Shown: piece after piece, positions 1 to 9,300 of the stretch | How positions within the stretch are numbered: position 1 is the first letter of the stretch | Layout of the letters: each line of letters starts with the position of its first letter | Source of the DNA: Cellvibrio fontiphilus | Lineage (GTDB): Bacteria > Pseudomonadota > Gammaproteobacteria > Pseudomonadales > Cellvibrionaceae | Assembly (NCBI RefSeq): GCF_035317345.1 | Contig: NZ_JAYKTU010000003.1 | Direction: 5' to 3' (one strand) | DNA length: 64,000 nucleotides | The notes under the pieces: generated by a model | The model's database searches: none | The model's input: only the letters and a program-made list of their open reading frames with translations | What the model was told of the DNA's origin: nothing | Program-made: the position numbers and the translations under genes

Positions 1-1172
1 CGTGAACCCAGTTGAGCGTTGGTCAAGGAACCTGAACGGCCCAAACCGGCATAACTTTCACCACGGGTGTCGGTTTTGCTGGATTCGCTGTCAGCCACAT
101 CCAAATGCACAGACCAAACATCGTTCAGTTTGTACTTGAGGTTTACACCCACAGTTTGCAGGTCGCCGAGGATTTCTTTGGGGTCAGTACGCAACACCGG
201 GTTGGCGTTGACTTGAGTACCGGTCGCATCAAACTCACCCGCACCGGCAGTAACGCTACCTACCGAGAAGGGCTCGATAAAACCGCGGATTACGCCGTAG
301 TCGCTGTAGTCGATATCCAGAGCATCAACCACAATGTCCAGATCATCGTTCGGACGGTATTGGAAGATTGCCGATACAGTGTCGCGTTCCAACACTGAGG
401 AAATAGCCATGATGTCCAAACCTGAAGGCACATAACGGTCGCTGGCCTGATTTTTCTCATAGCCCCAGACGCCGTATTTGCGCTGGTTGGTGGGTGATTC
501 AGTAGAGGCGTAAGCCATGGCCAAACCGATGGTGTCATCGGCGAACTTTTGTGAGAAGCCTACCGCGTAGCGGTTGCCGTCATCGTCAAATTCGGGGTTA
601 TCTGAACCCTGGGACGCCATTTCATAAGAGCCGTTGAAGGTCACGGTAGGAGACACATCCAGCGGACGTGCAGTGCGCAGGTCAACTGTACCGCCGATGC
701 CAGTGGTGGTTAATTTGGCTTCGGAGGATTTGTAAATCACCGCGCCAGACATAATTTCTGACGGATACAGGTCGTATTCAGCACCGCGGTTATCACCAAT
801 ACCCAATAGCTCACGGCCATTCAGGGTGGTACCCACGAAGTCTTCTTTAAAACCGCGCACCGAAATACCACTTACACGGCCGCCTTTACGCTCACCGGCC
901 AAGCCGGGCAAACGTGCCAGAGATTCTGCAATCGAAGAATCTGGCAACTTACCAATATCTTCAGCTGCCAGGGCCTCGGAAATGGAGGTGTTTTCCATTT
1001 TCATGGACTGGGCGCGCATCAAGCTCGCACGGATACCGGTCACCATCACCTCTTCTACGTCAGAGGATGCCTGATTGGTTTGCTCCTGAGCCAAAACCAC
1101 GCCCGATCCACTGGTGGCCGCTGCAACTGCTAGCGACAAAATGGCAGGCTTGAACAATGTACTGTGTTTCAT
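1..1172 (-). CDS. TonB-dependent receptor, N-terminal part (cut by window edge)
   Basis: This is the N-terminal 390 residues of an outer-membrane TonB-dependent receptor; the rest lies beyond base 1. The frame is open from ATG at 1172 to the edge. It begins with a signal peptide (MKHSTLFKPAILSLAVAAA, probably ending at LAQ), then the plug start EEVMVTGIRASL and the plug motifs SGISVRGF and LNGREL, followed by beta-barrel sequence. Such receptors import oligosaccharides with TonB energy in Cellvibrio-like bacteria, with no SusD partner. Two operator palindromes (1215-1226, 1338-1349) lie upstream, identical in type to the one between the LacI regulator and the GH97 gene. The receptor is therefore inferred to serve the same substrate, probably an alpha-glucan or other alpha-linked saccharide. 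Confidence 0.9.
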   Translation of the reverse strand, partial: MKHSTLFKPAILSLAVAAATSGSGVVLAQEQTNQASSDVEEVMVTGIRASLMRAQSMKMENTSISEALAAEDIGKLPDSSIAESLARLPGLAGERKGGRVSGISVRGFKEDFVGTTLNGRELLGIGDNRGAEYDLYPSEIMSGAVIYKSSEAKLTTTGIGGTVDLRTARPLDVSPTVTFNGSYEMASQGSDNPEFDDDGNRYAVGFSQKFADDTIGLAMAYASTESPTNQRKYGVWGYEKNQASDRYVPSGLDIMAISSVLERDTVSAIFQYRPNDDLDIVVDALDIDYSDYGVIRGFIEPFSVGSVTAGAGEFDATGTQVNANPVLRTDPKEILGDLQTVGVNLKYKLNDVWSVHLDVADSESSKTDTRGESYAGLGRSGSLTNAQLGS

Positions 1173-1214
1173 GTCTCTCTCCCGATGTGTTTTTATTGGC
1201 CGCAAAAATGCTTT

Positions 1215-1226
1215 GCAACCGGTTGT
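1215..1226. promoter_or_regulatory. LacI-type operator, copy 1 (GCAACCGGTTGT)
   Basis: This 12-bp near-perfect palindrome is centred on AACCGGTT, 42 bp upstream of the receptor ATG. It is the complement of the copies at 1338-1349 and 2727-2738. The central CG step and the palindromic form are typical of LacI-family operators, and a LacI-family gene is adjacent. The position suits repression of the receptor promoter. Confidence 0.7.
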
Positions 1227-1337
1227 AATGTAGAACAACTGAAGCCGAAATCAAAAAAAGTTCAGTTAATTTTTAGTGTTGCTACCGAAGGTTACAATTT
1301 GAACACCAAGTAGAAAAAATCGTTGCTACCCAAAGAA

Positions 1338-1349
1338 ACAACCGGTTGC
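1338..1349. promoter_or_regulatory. LacI-type operator, copy 2 (ACAACCGGTTGC)
   Basis: This is a second copy of the palindrome, 112 bp upstream of copy 1 (centre to centre 123 bp) in the 438-bp gap between the receptor and the regulator. Paired sites could allow DNA looping. The rest of the gap (about 1350-1610) shows no convincing gene; short open frames there have no start signal or recognisable content. Confidence 0.65.
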
Positions 1350-1610
1350 ATTAGGCGACAAAAATAACAGTGGTTGCATTAATTGGCATTTGAGAAGTGT
1401 TATTAACTGGCTGAATGAGCTCATTTTGGTTGCAACGGTGGCATTTTTTGTCGCAAACCACTGCCTGACCAGTGCAACTGACCCTGCGCCTCGATGAGGG
1501 TCCCGGAAAATAGGGAAAGCGACGAATGGGATTGAGGTGATTTGCAAATGGGGGCAAATCGGATTCAGGCAAAGCAGCGCGAATAACGCGGGACAACAGC
1601 TGACCAGCGG

Positions 1611-2642
1611 TTAACGCTGGCTGCTATTGCGCAGAATGATCTCGGTGGGCAACATCGCCGATTCCACACGCTCACCGTCAATCAGGCGCAGGAGTTTATC
1701 TACCAGCCAACGTCCGCCAAGTTCGCGATCTTGATACACAGTGGTAATCGACGGCGTGTAGTAACGTGCCAGAGAGATATCGTCATAACCCACCACGGCG
1801 ACATCACCGGGTACCGTCATACCATGTTCGTTGAGCGCGTTGATTGCCGCCATAGCGATGGCATCACTCAAACAGAACAGGCCATCAAACGTGTAGCCAC
1901 TGGCTAGCAGGCGTAGCACAGCCTGGCGATGACTGTCGCGCGCACTATCAAGCATCACCTCCAGTGCCGGCTCAGGAGCTATACCAGCCTCAGCCAGCAC
2001 CTGATGATAACCTTCATAGCGCCACAGCCCTTCGGGAGTTGCCCAATCGCCAATAATGGCGATGCGTTTGCAACCGCGCTCCAGCAAATGGCGCGTGGCT
2101 AATTCACCGCCGCGACGGTTATCCCCACCCACGGTGCAGTAGCGCTGGTCAGGCATTTGAGCCCCCCAGACCACCATGGGGGTTTGGCCATCGGCAATGC
2201 GATTGAGATCCTCATGGCAATCCGCCTGACCAGCCACAATCAAACCATCACAGTTGATTTTCCTGAGGCCGTCATCACCACTGGCAACCGCATGCAGGCT
2301 CAAACCCGAGAGCAGCATTTCATGGCCCTGCTCAATAAGGTGAAACGAAATGGAACCCAGCAGCTCCAGAAAGAAAGGGTCGGTGACTTGCCAGCGGGCG
2401 TTTTCAGCAGAGGGAATCACCACACCAATAGTGAAGGATTCTTTGAGCCTGAAATTGCGCGCCTGGGTATTCAGGCGATAGTTGTGCTCTTTGGCCAGCG
2501 CCTGGATTTTTTCGCGCGTCTCCAGGTTTACCAGCTCGCTGTTTTGCAGGGCGCGGGAAACGGTGGATTTGGACACCCCGGCCATACGCGCCAGGTCGGT
2601 CATTTTGAGCGCAGACTTTTTTATCGGTTGTTCTGGTGTCAT
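1611..2642 (-). CDS. LacI-family transcriptional regulator
   Basis: A 343-residue LacI/GalR-type regulator. The N-terminal helix-turn-helix has the family pattern MTDLARMAGVSKSTVSRAL (about residues 14-32), followed by the hinge region and a periplasmic-binding-protein-like sensor domain (about 70-340, with GVVIPSAEN near its start and VAVVGYDDISLA near its end). It lies between the receptor (same strand, downstream) and a divergent GH97 gene. One ACAACCGGTTGC palindrome sits between its start and GH97, and two sit upstream of the receptor. It most likely represses all three genes, itself included, until a sugar ligand binds. The ligand cannot be read from the sequence; a maltose- or isomaltose-like alpha-glucoside is suggested only by the GH97 neighbour. 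Confidence 0.92.
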   Translation of the reverse strand: MTPEQPIKKSALKMTDLARMAGVSKSTVSRALQNSELVNLETREKIQALAKEHNYRLNTQARNFRLKESFTIGVVIPSAENARWQVTDPFFLELLGSISFHLIEQGHEMLLSGLSLHAVASGDDGLRKINCDGLIVAGQADCHEDLNRIADGQTPMVVWGAQMPDQRYCTVGGDNRRGGELATRHLLERGCKRIAIIGDWATPEGLWRYEGYHQVLAEAGIAPEPALEVMLDSARDSHRQAVLRLLASGYTFDGLFCLSDAIAMAAINALNEHGMTVPGDVAVVGYDDISLARYYTPSITTVYQDRELGGRWLVDKLLRLIDGERVESAMLPTEIILRNSSQR

Positions 2643-2726
2643 GGCAGTCGCTTCTGGAGCAAATTCAATGGGATAAATCCAAAACCTTAATTTGGCATCT
2701 TAGATTGTTTTTATAACAATAACCAT

Positions 2727-2738
2727 ACAACCGGTTGC
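2727..2738. promoter_or_regulatory. LacI-type operator, copy 3 (divergent lacI/GH97 promoter)
   Basis: ACAACCGGTTGC lies in the divergent intergenic region, 84 bp upstream of the regulator start and 130 bp upstream of the GH97 ATG. It is identical to copy 2. This position suggests autoregulation together with control of the hydrolase gene. Confidence 0.7.
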
Positions 2739-2868
2739 AAAACATACTCCCGCCACCAAAAGCTGCTTGCAGCAACTAAATAACATTGGTTTAATTAAAA
2801 GGGTTCGCAAATCCCTACTAGTATAAAAATGCTTGTTATCACCCGCCCCTGCCGCGAGGACACCGCTA

Positions 2869-4944
2869 ATGCAAAACAGCTACATTGCTATCGTTTTGGG
2901 CTTCACTCTGCTACTCCTGGCCGACGTGGGCAAGGCTGAGACGGCCAAACAGACTGCCCGCTACAGCTTGCAATCGCCCGATAAACAGCTTGAGCTGCAA
3001 CTGGAGGTAAAAGCCGAGGGGCTGTTTTACGCCGTCACCTATGCCGGGCGACCAGTGGTTATGCCTTCGCGCCTCGGGCTGAAAATCAAGGGACAAACGG
3101 CGCTGGGGTCAGACCTGAAGGTAGCGCAAACCGGGGAGCGGGAGTTTAATCAGGACTGGCAACAGCCCTGGGGCGAACAGCAAACCATTAACGAACACTA
3201 CCGTGAATTGCGGGTGGAATTGGCGGAAAGCGGCACTAAACCACGGCAGATAAACTTGGTATTCCGCGCCTTCAACGACGGTATTGGGCTGCGCTATGAA
3301 ATCCCCGCGCAACCTCACTTGAAAGCGTTTGTCATTGAAGATGAGCTGACCGAATTTGTGCTGGCGGAAAACAGCCATACCTGGTGGCTGCCGGCCTATC
3401 GCGACTGGGGGCCGGAATACCAATATTTGAAATCCGCCCTTAGCTCGGTGGATGTCGCCTTCACCCCCATTACCCTGGAAGCGCGGCACTATGCGCTGGC
3501 GATCCATGAGGCAGCGCTGGTGAACTACGCCAGCATGACCCTGCGCATGGTGGGCGATAACACCAAAACCCTGAAGGTGGATTTAGTGCCTTGGCCTAAT
3601 GGCGACAAGGTGCGCACTGCCGCGCCCATGCAATCCCCTTGGCGCACTCTTCAAATCGCGCCCAAAGCCATCGACTTGCTCAACTCCTACCTGACCTTGA
3701 ACCTGAACGAACCGCCCAAACCTGAAACACTCAAGAGCGACAACAGCTACATTAAACCCGGCAGCTACATTAAGCCCGGAAGCTACATTAAACCGGGCAA
3801 GTACATGGGCATTTGGTGGGAGATGCATATTGGCGAGAAGGACTGGAGCCCCGGCCCCAAACAGGGTGCCACTACCGCGCGCGCCAAGGAATATATCGAC
3901 TTTGCAGCCCAGCACGATATTAGCGGTGTACTTATCGAAGGCTGGAACAAAGGCTGGGAAGGTGAATGGTGGAAACGCACACCGACCTTTATTTTTGATG
4001 AGCCTGTCGTCGGTCTGGATTTGGAAGAAGTTACCCGTTACGCCCGCGAAAAAGGCGTGGAAATTATCGGCCATCACGAGACCGCCGCCGGTGTGACCTA
4101 CTACGAACAGCAGATGGATGCCGCCTTTGGCTACTATGAAAAACTCGACATCCAAAGCGTGAAAATGGGCTACGTCGGCACACGCATTGACGGCGACCAA
4201 TGGCACCACGGCCAATACATGGTCAACCACTTCCAGCGGGTAGTGGATACCGCCGCGCGCCATAAAGTAATGGTGAATGCCCACGAAACCGTGACTGATA
4301 CCGGCCTGCGCCGCACCTACCCCAACCTGATGACGCGCGAATGTGTACGCGGCATGGAGTACAACGGCGGCAGCCCTGACACTGGCAATATGCCCGACCA
4401 CACCACCATCATCCCCTTCACGCGCGGCCTATCCGGCCCGATAGATTTCACCCCCGGCATCTTCAACTTCGACTACAAAAAACATCGCCCCTACAACCGC
4501 GTGCCTTCCACCCTGGCCAACCAATTGGCGCTCTATGTGGTGCTCTATAGCCCGCTGCAAATGGTGGCGGATTTACCGGAAAACTATACCGGTCACCCCG
4601 CCTTCCAGTTCATCGACGATGTTCCCACCGACTGGAAACAAAGCCGCGCGCTGCAGGGCGACATTGGCGACTACCTGGTGATTGCACGGCAGGACAAACA
4701 CAGCCCCGACTGGTATTTGGGCGCCATCACCAATCAGGACGCGCGCCAACTTGAGGTAAAACTGGACTTCCTCGACCCCAAAGCGCACTACGAAGCCCAA
4801 ATCTACCGCGACGGCAAAGACGCCGACTGGGAAACCAACCCCGAGTCCTATGAAATCAAACGCATGAATGTAACTGCAAAAAGCACCTTGGCGCTGGATT
4901 TAAAACCGGGAGGCGGCACGGCGGTGCGGTTCAAAAAGCGCTAG
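2869..4944 (+). CDS. GH97 alpha-glucosidase, SusB-type (inverting)
   Basis: An exported family 97 glycoside hydrolase of 691 residues. The ATG at 2869 is chosen over a TTG at 2833 because GCGAGGA sits just upstream and the product then begins with a clean signal peptide (MQNSYIAIVLGFTLLLL). The catalytic barrel carries E404 (HHET), E473 (NAHET) and E497 (GMEYN). Their spacing of 69 and 24 residues equals that of E439, E508 and E532 in Bacteroides SusB, and E144 (RYEIP) would match SusB E194. The segment KMGYVG has Gly where retaining GH97 enzymes have the nucleophile Asp, so an inverting alpha-glucosidase is inferred. An odd triple SYIKPG repeat (residues 293-310) precedes KYMGIWWEMH. The gene is divergent from the LacI regulator and probably controlled by it. 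Confidence 0.92.
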   Translation: MQNSYIAIVLGFTLLLLADVGKAETAKQTARYSLQSPDKQLELQLEVKAEGLFYAVTYAGRPVVMPSRLGLKIKGQTALGSDLKVAQTGEREFNQDWQQPWGEQQTINEHYRELRVELAESGTKPRQINLVFRAFNDGIGLRYEIPAQPHLKAFVIEDELTEFVLAENSHTWWLPAYRDWGPEYQYLKSALSSVDVAFTPITLEARHYALAIHEAALVNYASMTLRMVGDNTKTLKVDLVPWPNGDKVRTAAPMQSPWRTLQIAPKAIDLLNSYLTLNLNEPPKPETLKSDNSYIKPGSYIKPGSYIKPGKYMGIWWEMHIGEKDWSPGPKQGATTARAKEYIDFAAQHDISGVLIEGWNKGWEGEWWKRTPTFIFDEPVVGLDLEEVTRYAREKGVEIIGHHETAAGVTYYEQQMDAAFGYYEKLDIQSVKMGYVGTRIDGDQWHHGQYMVNHFQRVVDTAARHKVMVNAHETVTDTGLRRTYPNLMTRECVRGMEYNGGSPDTGNMPDHTTIIPFTRGLSGPIDFTPGIFNFDYKKHRPYNRVPSTLANQLALYVVLYSPLQMVADLPENYTGHPAFQFIDDVPTDWKQSRALQGDIGDYLVIARQDKHSPDWYLGAITNQDARQLEVKLDFLDPKAHYEAQIYRDGKDADWETNPESYEIKRMNVTAKSTLALDLKPGGGTAVRFKKR
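3745..3798 (+). repeat. In-frame tandem 18-bp repeat x3 in the GH97 gene (SYIKPG)
   Basis: Three consecutive 18-bp units each encode SYIKPG. The units differ only at synonymous third positions (AAA/AAG, CCC/CCG, GGC/GGA). A single copy of this motif is normal at the start of the catalytic barrel of GH97 enzymes. The two extra copies add 12 residues just before the barrel. Confidence 0.95.
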
Positions 4945-4973
4945 CGCAATAGTCAACTTGAGGTTCGAAGCGA

Positions 4974-5007
4974 AACCCCTCGCCCGCAAAGCGAGGGGTT
5001 TTGTTTT
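4974..5007 (+). terminator. Rho-independent terminator after GH97
   Basis: The stem AACCCCTCGC / GCGAGGGGTT (4974-4983 with 4991-5000) has a 7-nt loop and is followed by TTGTTTTT. It ends the GH97 transcript 30 bp past the stop codon and separates it from the MFS gene. Confidence 0.88.
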
Positions 5008-5121
5008 TAAGGCAAGGTGAAAAAGTATTCCGGCAATTCCCTTTTTGGCAAAGGAATAGGCGAGAATCCCCACTCAACATTCATTAGCCACACCTGCAGT
5101 GGCAAAAATGCGCGGTGGGCG

Positions 5122-6315
5122 ATGAGATTAATTACAGATAACAACCTCTGGCGCCTGGTCATTGCCCAGGCTTTGGCCGGCGCGAATGCAGTTGTGGTGT
5201 ACGCCACCGGCGCGATTGTGGGCAGCATGTTGGCGCCTAGCCCACTGCTGGCGACCCTGCCTATTTCAATTTTTGTAGTGGGCATGGCGGTGTGTATTCT
5301 GCCGGTAGGGCGTATTGCCCGCTTATACGGGCGGCGCGCCAGTTTTTTGGTGGGCGCGGCGGCAGGTGTGATTGCCGGTTTGGTGGCTATGGTGGCGCTG
5401 TTACTCGGCTGGTTTTGGCTATTTTGCGCAGCGACTTTTTTTGGCGGTATTTACGCTGCCGTAGTGCTGTCGTTCCGCTTTGCCGCTGCCGACGCAGTGC
5501 CAGCCGAGCGCAAGGCCAAAGCGCTATCGCTGGTAATGGCGGGCGGTGTCGCGGCAGGGGTTGTCGGCCCCCAACTGGTGACCTGGACTATGCACCTCTG
5601 GCCGGCGCAGATTTACGTGGCGACTTTTCTTGCGCAAGCGATTGCGGCGGCGCTCTCCGCGCTGGTACTACTCGGGGTGCGCCTGCCCAAACCAACGGCC
5701 GCTGAAATAGCCGGCGGCAGGCCGCTGTGGGTCGTAGCGCGCCAGCCCCGCTTTATCGCGGCGGTTATCTGTGGCGCTGTGACTTACCTGTTAATGAACT
5801 TCCTGATGACCGCCGCGCCGCTCGCAATGCATATGGAAGGCCACTCCCACACCCATACCAATTTGGGCGTGCAGTGGCATGTAATTGCCATGTATGCGCC
5901 CAGCTTTTTTACCGGCTCCCTCATCGCCCGCTACGGTGCAGCGCGTATTACTGCGCTGGGGCTGGTACTCACCGCCATCTCCGCTGCAGTGGGCCTGGGT
6001 GGTATGGATGTGGCGCATTTTTGGTGGATGCTGATCCTGCTGGGTATTGGCTGGAACTTCGGTTTTCTGGGCGCCTCGGCCTGGGTACTGGAATGTCACC
6101 GGCCCGAGGAGAAAAACCGGGTGCAATCGCTGAATGATTTTCTGATTTTTGGCGTGATGGCACTGGGATCGTTTTTATCCGGTGGGATTTTGGGTGCTTA
6201 CGGGTGGACCACCCTGCTCTGGATATCCTTTATACCGCTGGCAATCACCCTGCTCGCGCTGGCCCTGGCAAAAAAGCAAAAGGAGTCATTAGACGACCAG
6301 ACACCCGTCAACTAG
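5122..6315 (+). CDS. MFS transporter, function unknown
   Basis: A major facilitator superfamily protein of about 397 residues with roughly 12 hydrophobic helices. The start at 5122 (MRLITDNNLWRL) is preferred to an upstream ATG at 5017, because the first 35 residues of the longer form are polar and atypical. The loop after the second helix has the MFS-like sequence GRIARLYGRRASFLVG. A strong terminator separates it from the upstream GH97 gene, so a role in that sugar system is not supported. The substrate cannot be inferred; the sequence resembles drug or metabolite exporters more than sugar carriers. Confidence 0.8.
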   Translation: MRLITDNNLWRLVIAQALAGANAVVVYATGAIVGSMLAPSPLLATLPISIFVVGMAVCILPVGRIARLYGRRASFLVGAAAGVIAGLVAMVALLLGWFWLFCAATFFGGIYAAVVLSFRFAAADAVPAERKAKALSLVMAGGVAAGVVGPQLVTWTMHLWPAQIYVATFLAQAIAAALSALVLLGVRLPKPTAAEIAGGRPLWVVARQPRFIAAVICGAVTYLLMNFLMTAAPLAMHMEGHSHTHTNLGVQWHVIAMYAPSFFTGSLIARYGAARITALGLVLTAISAAVGLGGMDVAHFWWMLILLGIGWNFGFLGASAWVLECHRPEEKNRVQSLNDFLIFGVMALGSFLSGGILGAYGWTTLLWISFIPLAITLLALALAKKQKESLDDQTPVN

Positions 6316-6357
6316 GCTTTAAAGACCATATAGTTACCCTCACTCTTAGCGCCCTCC

Positions 6358-9300
6358 ATGTTGAAACCCTTGTTGCTCGACCTGTTTGTGCTCAACCCTA
6401 ACCCGGCCAGCTTGTTGCAGGGTAGTTACAACCTCTGGTTGGTCGGCCTTTCGGTATTAATCGCGATTGGCTCCTCCTACATAGGGCTGCAAATTGCGGC
6501 CATGACCCGTCGCGCCCCCAAATCTATTCACGCCCAAATTGCTCTGCTGACCGGCTCACTGGCACTGGGCGGCGGGATTTGGTCTATGCACTTTATTGGC
6601 ATGCTCGCGTTTAGCATTGGCAGCCATGTGCACTACGACCCGCTGGGTACGCTGGCCTCCATGGTGCCTTCGGTATTTGCCTCCTGGGTGGCACTGTATA
6701 TGTTGTCGGCCGAGCACATCAGCCGTCGGCAGTTGGTGATAGGTGGGCTGTTGGTAGGCGCGGGAATAGGCACCATGCACTATTCGGGCATGGCCGCTAT
6801 GCACATGGAGGCCACACTTAAATACGATCCGCGCTGGTTTGCGGCATCTATTCTGGTTGCCGTTCTGTTAGCAATACTGGCGCTTTGGATTCGCTTTGGT
6901 CTGCGCGGGCAAACCTGGCTGACCGGTTTTCACAAAAGCCTGCTAGCCAGTTCTGTCATGGGCTTGGCGATTGCCGGTATGCATTACGTGGGGATGGAGG
7001 CGGCGCTGTTCATCGCCCCGCTGGACTCCACAACTGACATACCTGAGCCGGCTGCAGATACCACCAATAGCCAGATATTCCTCGCCAGTATTATCACCGC
7101 TATCACACTGGCACTCAGTATGCTGGCTCTGGCAGGCAACATGATCCTGCGCTATCGCCAGCTGTATGCGCAGATGCAGGATGGACAGTTGCGCTTGCGC
7201 GAGCAGGAGCAGCAGTACCGCACCTTGATTGGCAATATGCCCGGAATCGCCTTTCGCACCGAGTTTGCCCCACCCTGGTGTACCCTGTTTATCAGCGATG
7301 CGGTAGAGCGCATGACCGGCTGGCCGGCAGCGGAATTCATGGCAGGCCGCATTGCTCTGGGGCAACTGGTTCATCCGGAAGACATGCCTGGCATTACCCA
7401 ACATATGGAAACGGCATTGCGCGAACGCCGCTCCTACCATATCGATTATCGCCTCACCCACCGCGATGGCAGTGAGCGCTGGGTATCGGAAACCGGCAGT
7501 TACGTATACAGCGAAGGCGATACCCCTAATTGGATCGACGGGGTGATTATTGATGTCACCGAATCCCGCCGCCGCGCCAATGAATTTGAGGGCGTGGTTC
7601 AGGCAATCGGCAAGGCACTGGCGGTGGCTGAATTTGATATGGATGGCAATATCATCGCGATTAACGACAAGTTCCTGCAACTTACCGGCTACATCAAAGC
7701 CGAGTTACTGGGCAAACATCACAGTAAACTCTGCACCCCGGAAGAGGTAAGCAGCGCCGGATATCGCGAGTTTTGGCGCAAGCTGCAGGCGGGTGAGTTT
7801 CAAAGCGGCGAATACTGCCGGGTGGGGATAGATGGCCGCCGGGTGTGGATTCAGGCTGCCTACAACCCGATTCTGGATGTGGATGGCAAACCCTGGAAGG
7901 TGTTTAAACTCGCCATTGACCTGTCGGATCGCAAAGCGATGGAGCAGGATTTACGCATCGCCAAAGAGCACGCTGAACAGGCCGCGGTCGCCAAAGGCAT
8001 GTTCCTCGCCAATATGAGCCATGAAATTCGCACCCCCATGAATGCGATTATCGGCTTTGCCGAACTCCTGCTGGACTCGCCGCTCAACCCCAGTCAGCAA
8101 AAACAGCTACATACACTGCGTCAATCGGCTCGCTCGCTGCTGGGATTACTCAACGACATTCTGGATACCGCCAAACTCGAGCGCGGCGCGCTGGAACTGG
8201 AACTCCAAGCCTTCTCGCTGCGCAACCTCTGCCAGCAAATACTGGCGGAGTTCCAGCTACAGGCCGACAAAAAAGGGCTGGCGTTACACCTGGACTACCC
8301 CACCCAGGTACGCGATCTGGTTCTGGGCGACGAGCTGCGCCTGCGCCAGATTCTGGTCAACTTATTGGGCAACGCCCTGAAGTTCACCGCACAGGGCGAG
8401 GTTCGCCTGGGCCTGAGCGAGTCCGACAAACTACTGCGCATCCAGATCAGCGATACCGGCATAGGTATTGCGGCCGACCGGATTGAGCAGATATTCACGC
8501 CCTTCACCCAGGCTGACGCCTCTATGGCGCGCCGCTTCGGAGGCACAGGTTTGGGCACTACCATTGCGCGCCAACTGGTGGAATTGATGGGCGGCAGTAT
8601 TAACCTGACCAGCCGCTTGGGTGAGGGCAGCTGTTTTGAGGTGTTGCTGCCACTGGAGGCCGTAGACGCCTGCCTGCTACCCACGGCAACCAGCGCCGCC
8701 ACGCTCCCCCCGCTGCGCATTTTGGTCGCGGACGATGTACCGCAAAATCTGGAAGTCCTGGAGCTACTCTTAACCCGCGATGGCCATCAGGTGCACTGCG
8801 CCAACAATGGGCTGGAGGCCTGGGCCCAGTATCAGGAAAAAGCCATAGACCTGATTTTGATGGACATCCAAATGCCCGAGGTGGATGGCCTGCAAGCCAC
8901 TAAAATCATCCGCGAGTGGGAGCGGTTGCAGCAGCGCAAACCCATCCCCATTATCGCCTTGACCGCCAGTGTATTGCTGCGCGACCGCGAGGAAGCGGAA
9001 AAAGCCGGCATGGACGGCTTTGCCTCCAAACCTATTGAGAAAACCGAGCTTTACCGCGAAATCGCCCGCTGCCTGCAGCTGCAACTGGCTCTGGCACCGG
9101 CCAATCCAGCGGCTAACACACAGGCTGGTGGCTATTTACCCGGCGCAACCAGCACGATTGATCTGCACGGCGCCACAGCCCGTTGGGGCGACGAACACAA
9201 GTTATATCTGGCGATAAGCCGCTTTTGCGCTGACTACCAGCAAGCCCCTCTGCAACCCGATCAACATGACTTACCTGCCCAGGCACACCGATTGAAAGGT

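Noticed and set aside
1351..1596. Small frames in the gap between receptor and LacI regulator
   Set aside because: There is no ribosome binding site, no protein family, and the composition is that of intergenic DNA containing operators.
3583..4401. 272-residue open frame opposite the GH97 gene
   Set aside because: It overlaps the catalytic core of GH97, whose motifs and signal peptide are clear, and its product has no recognisable domain.
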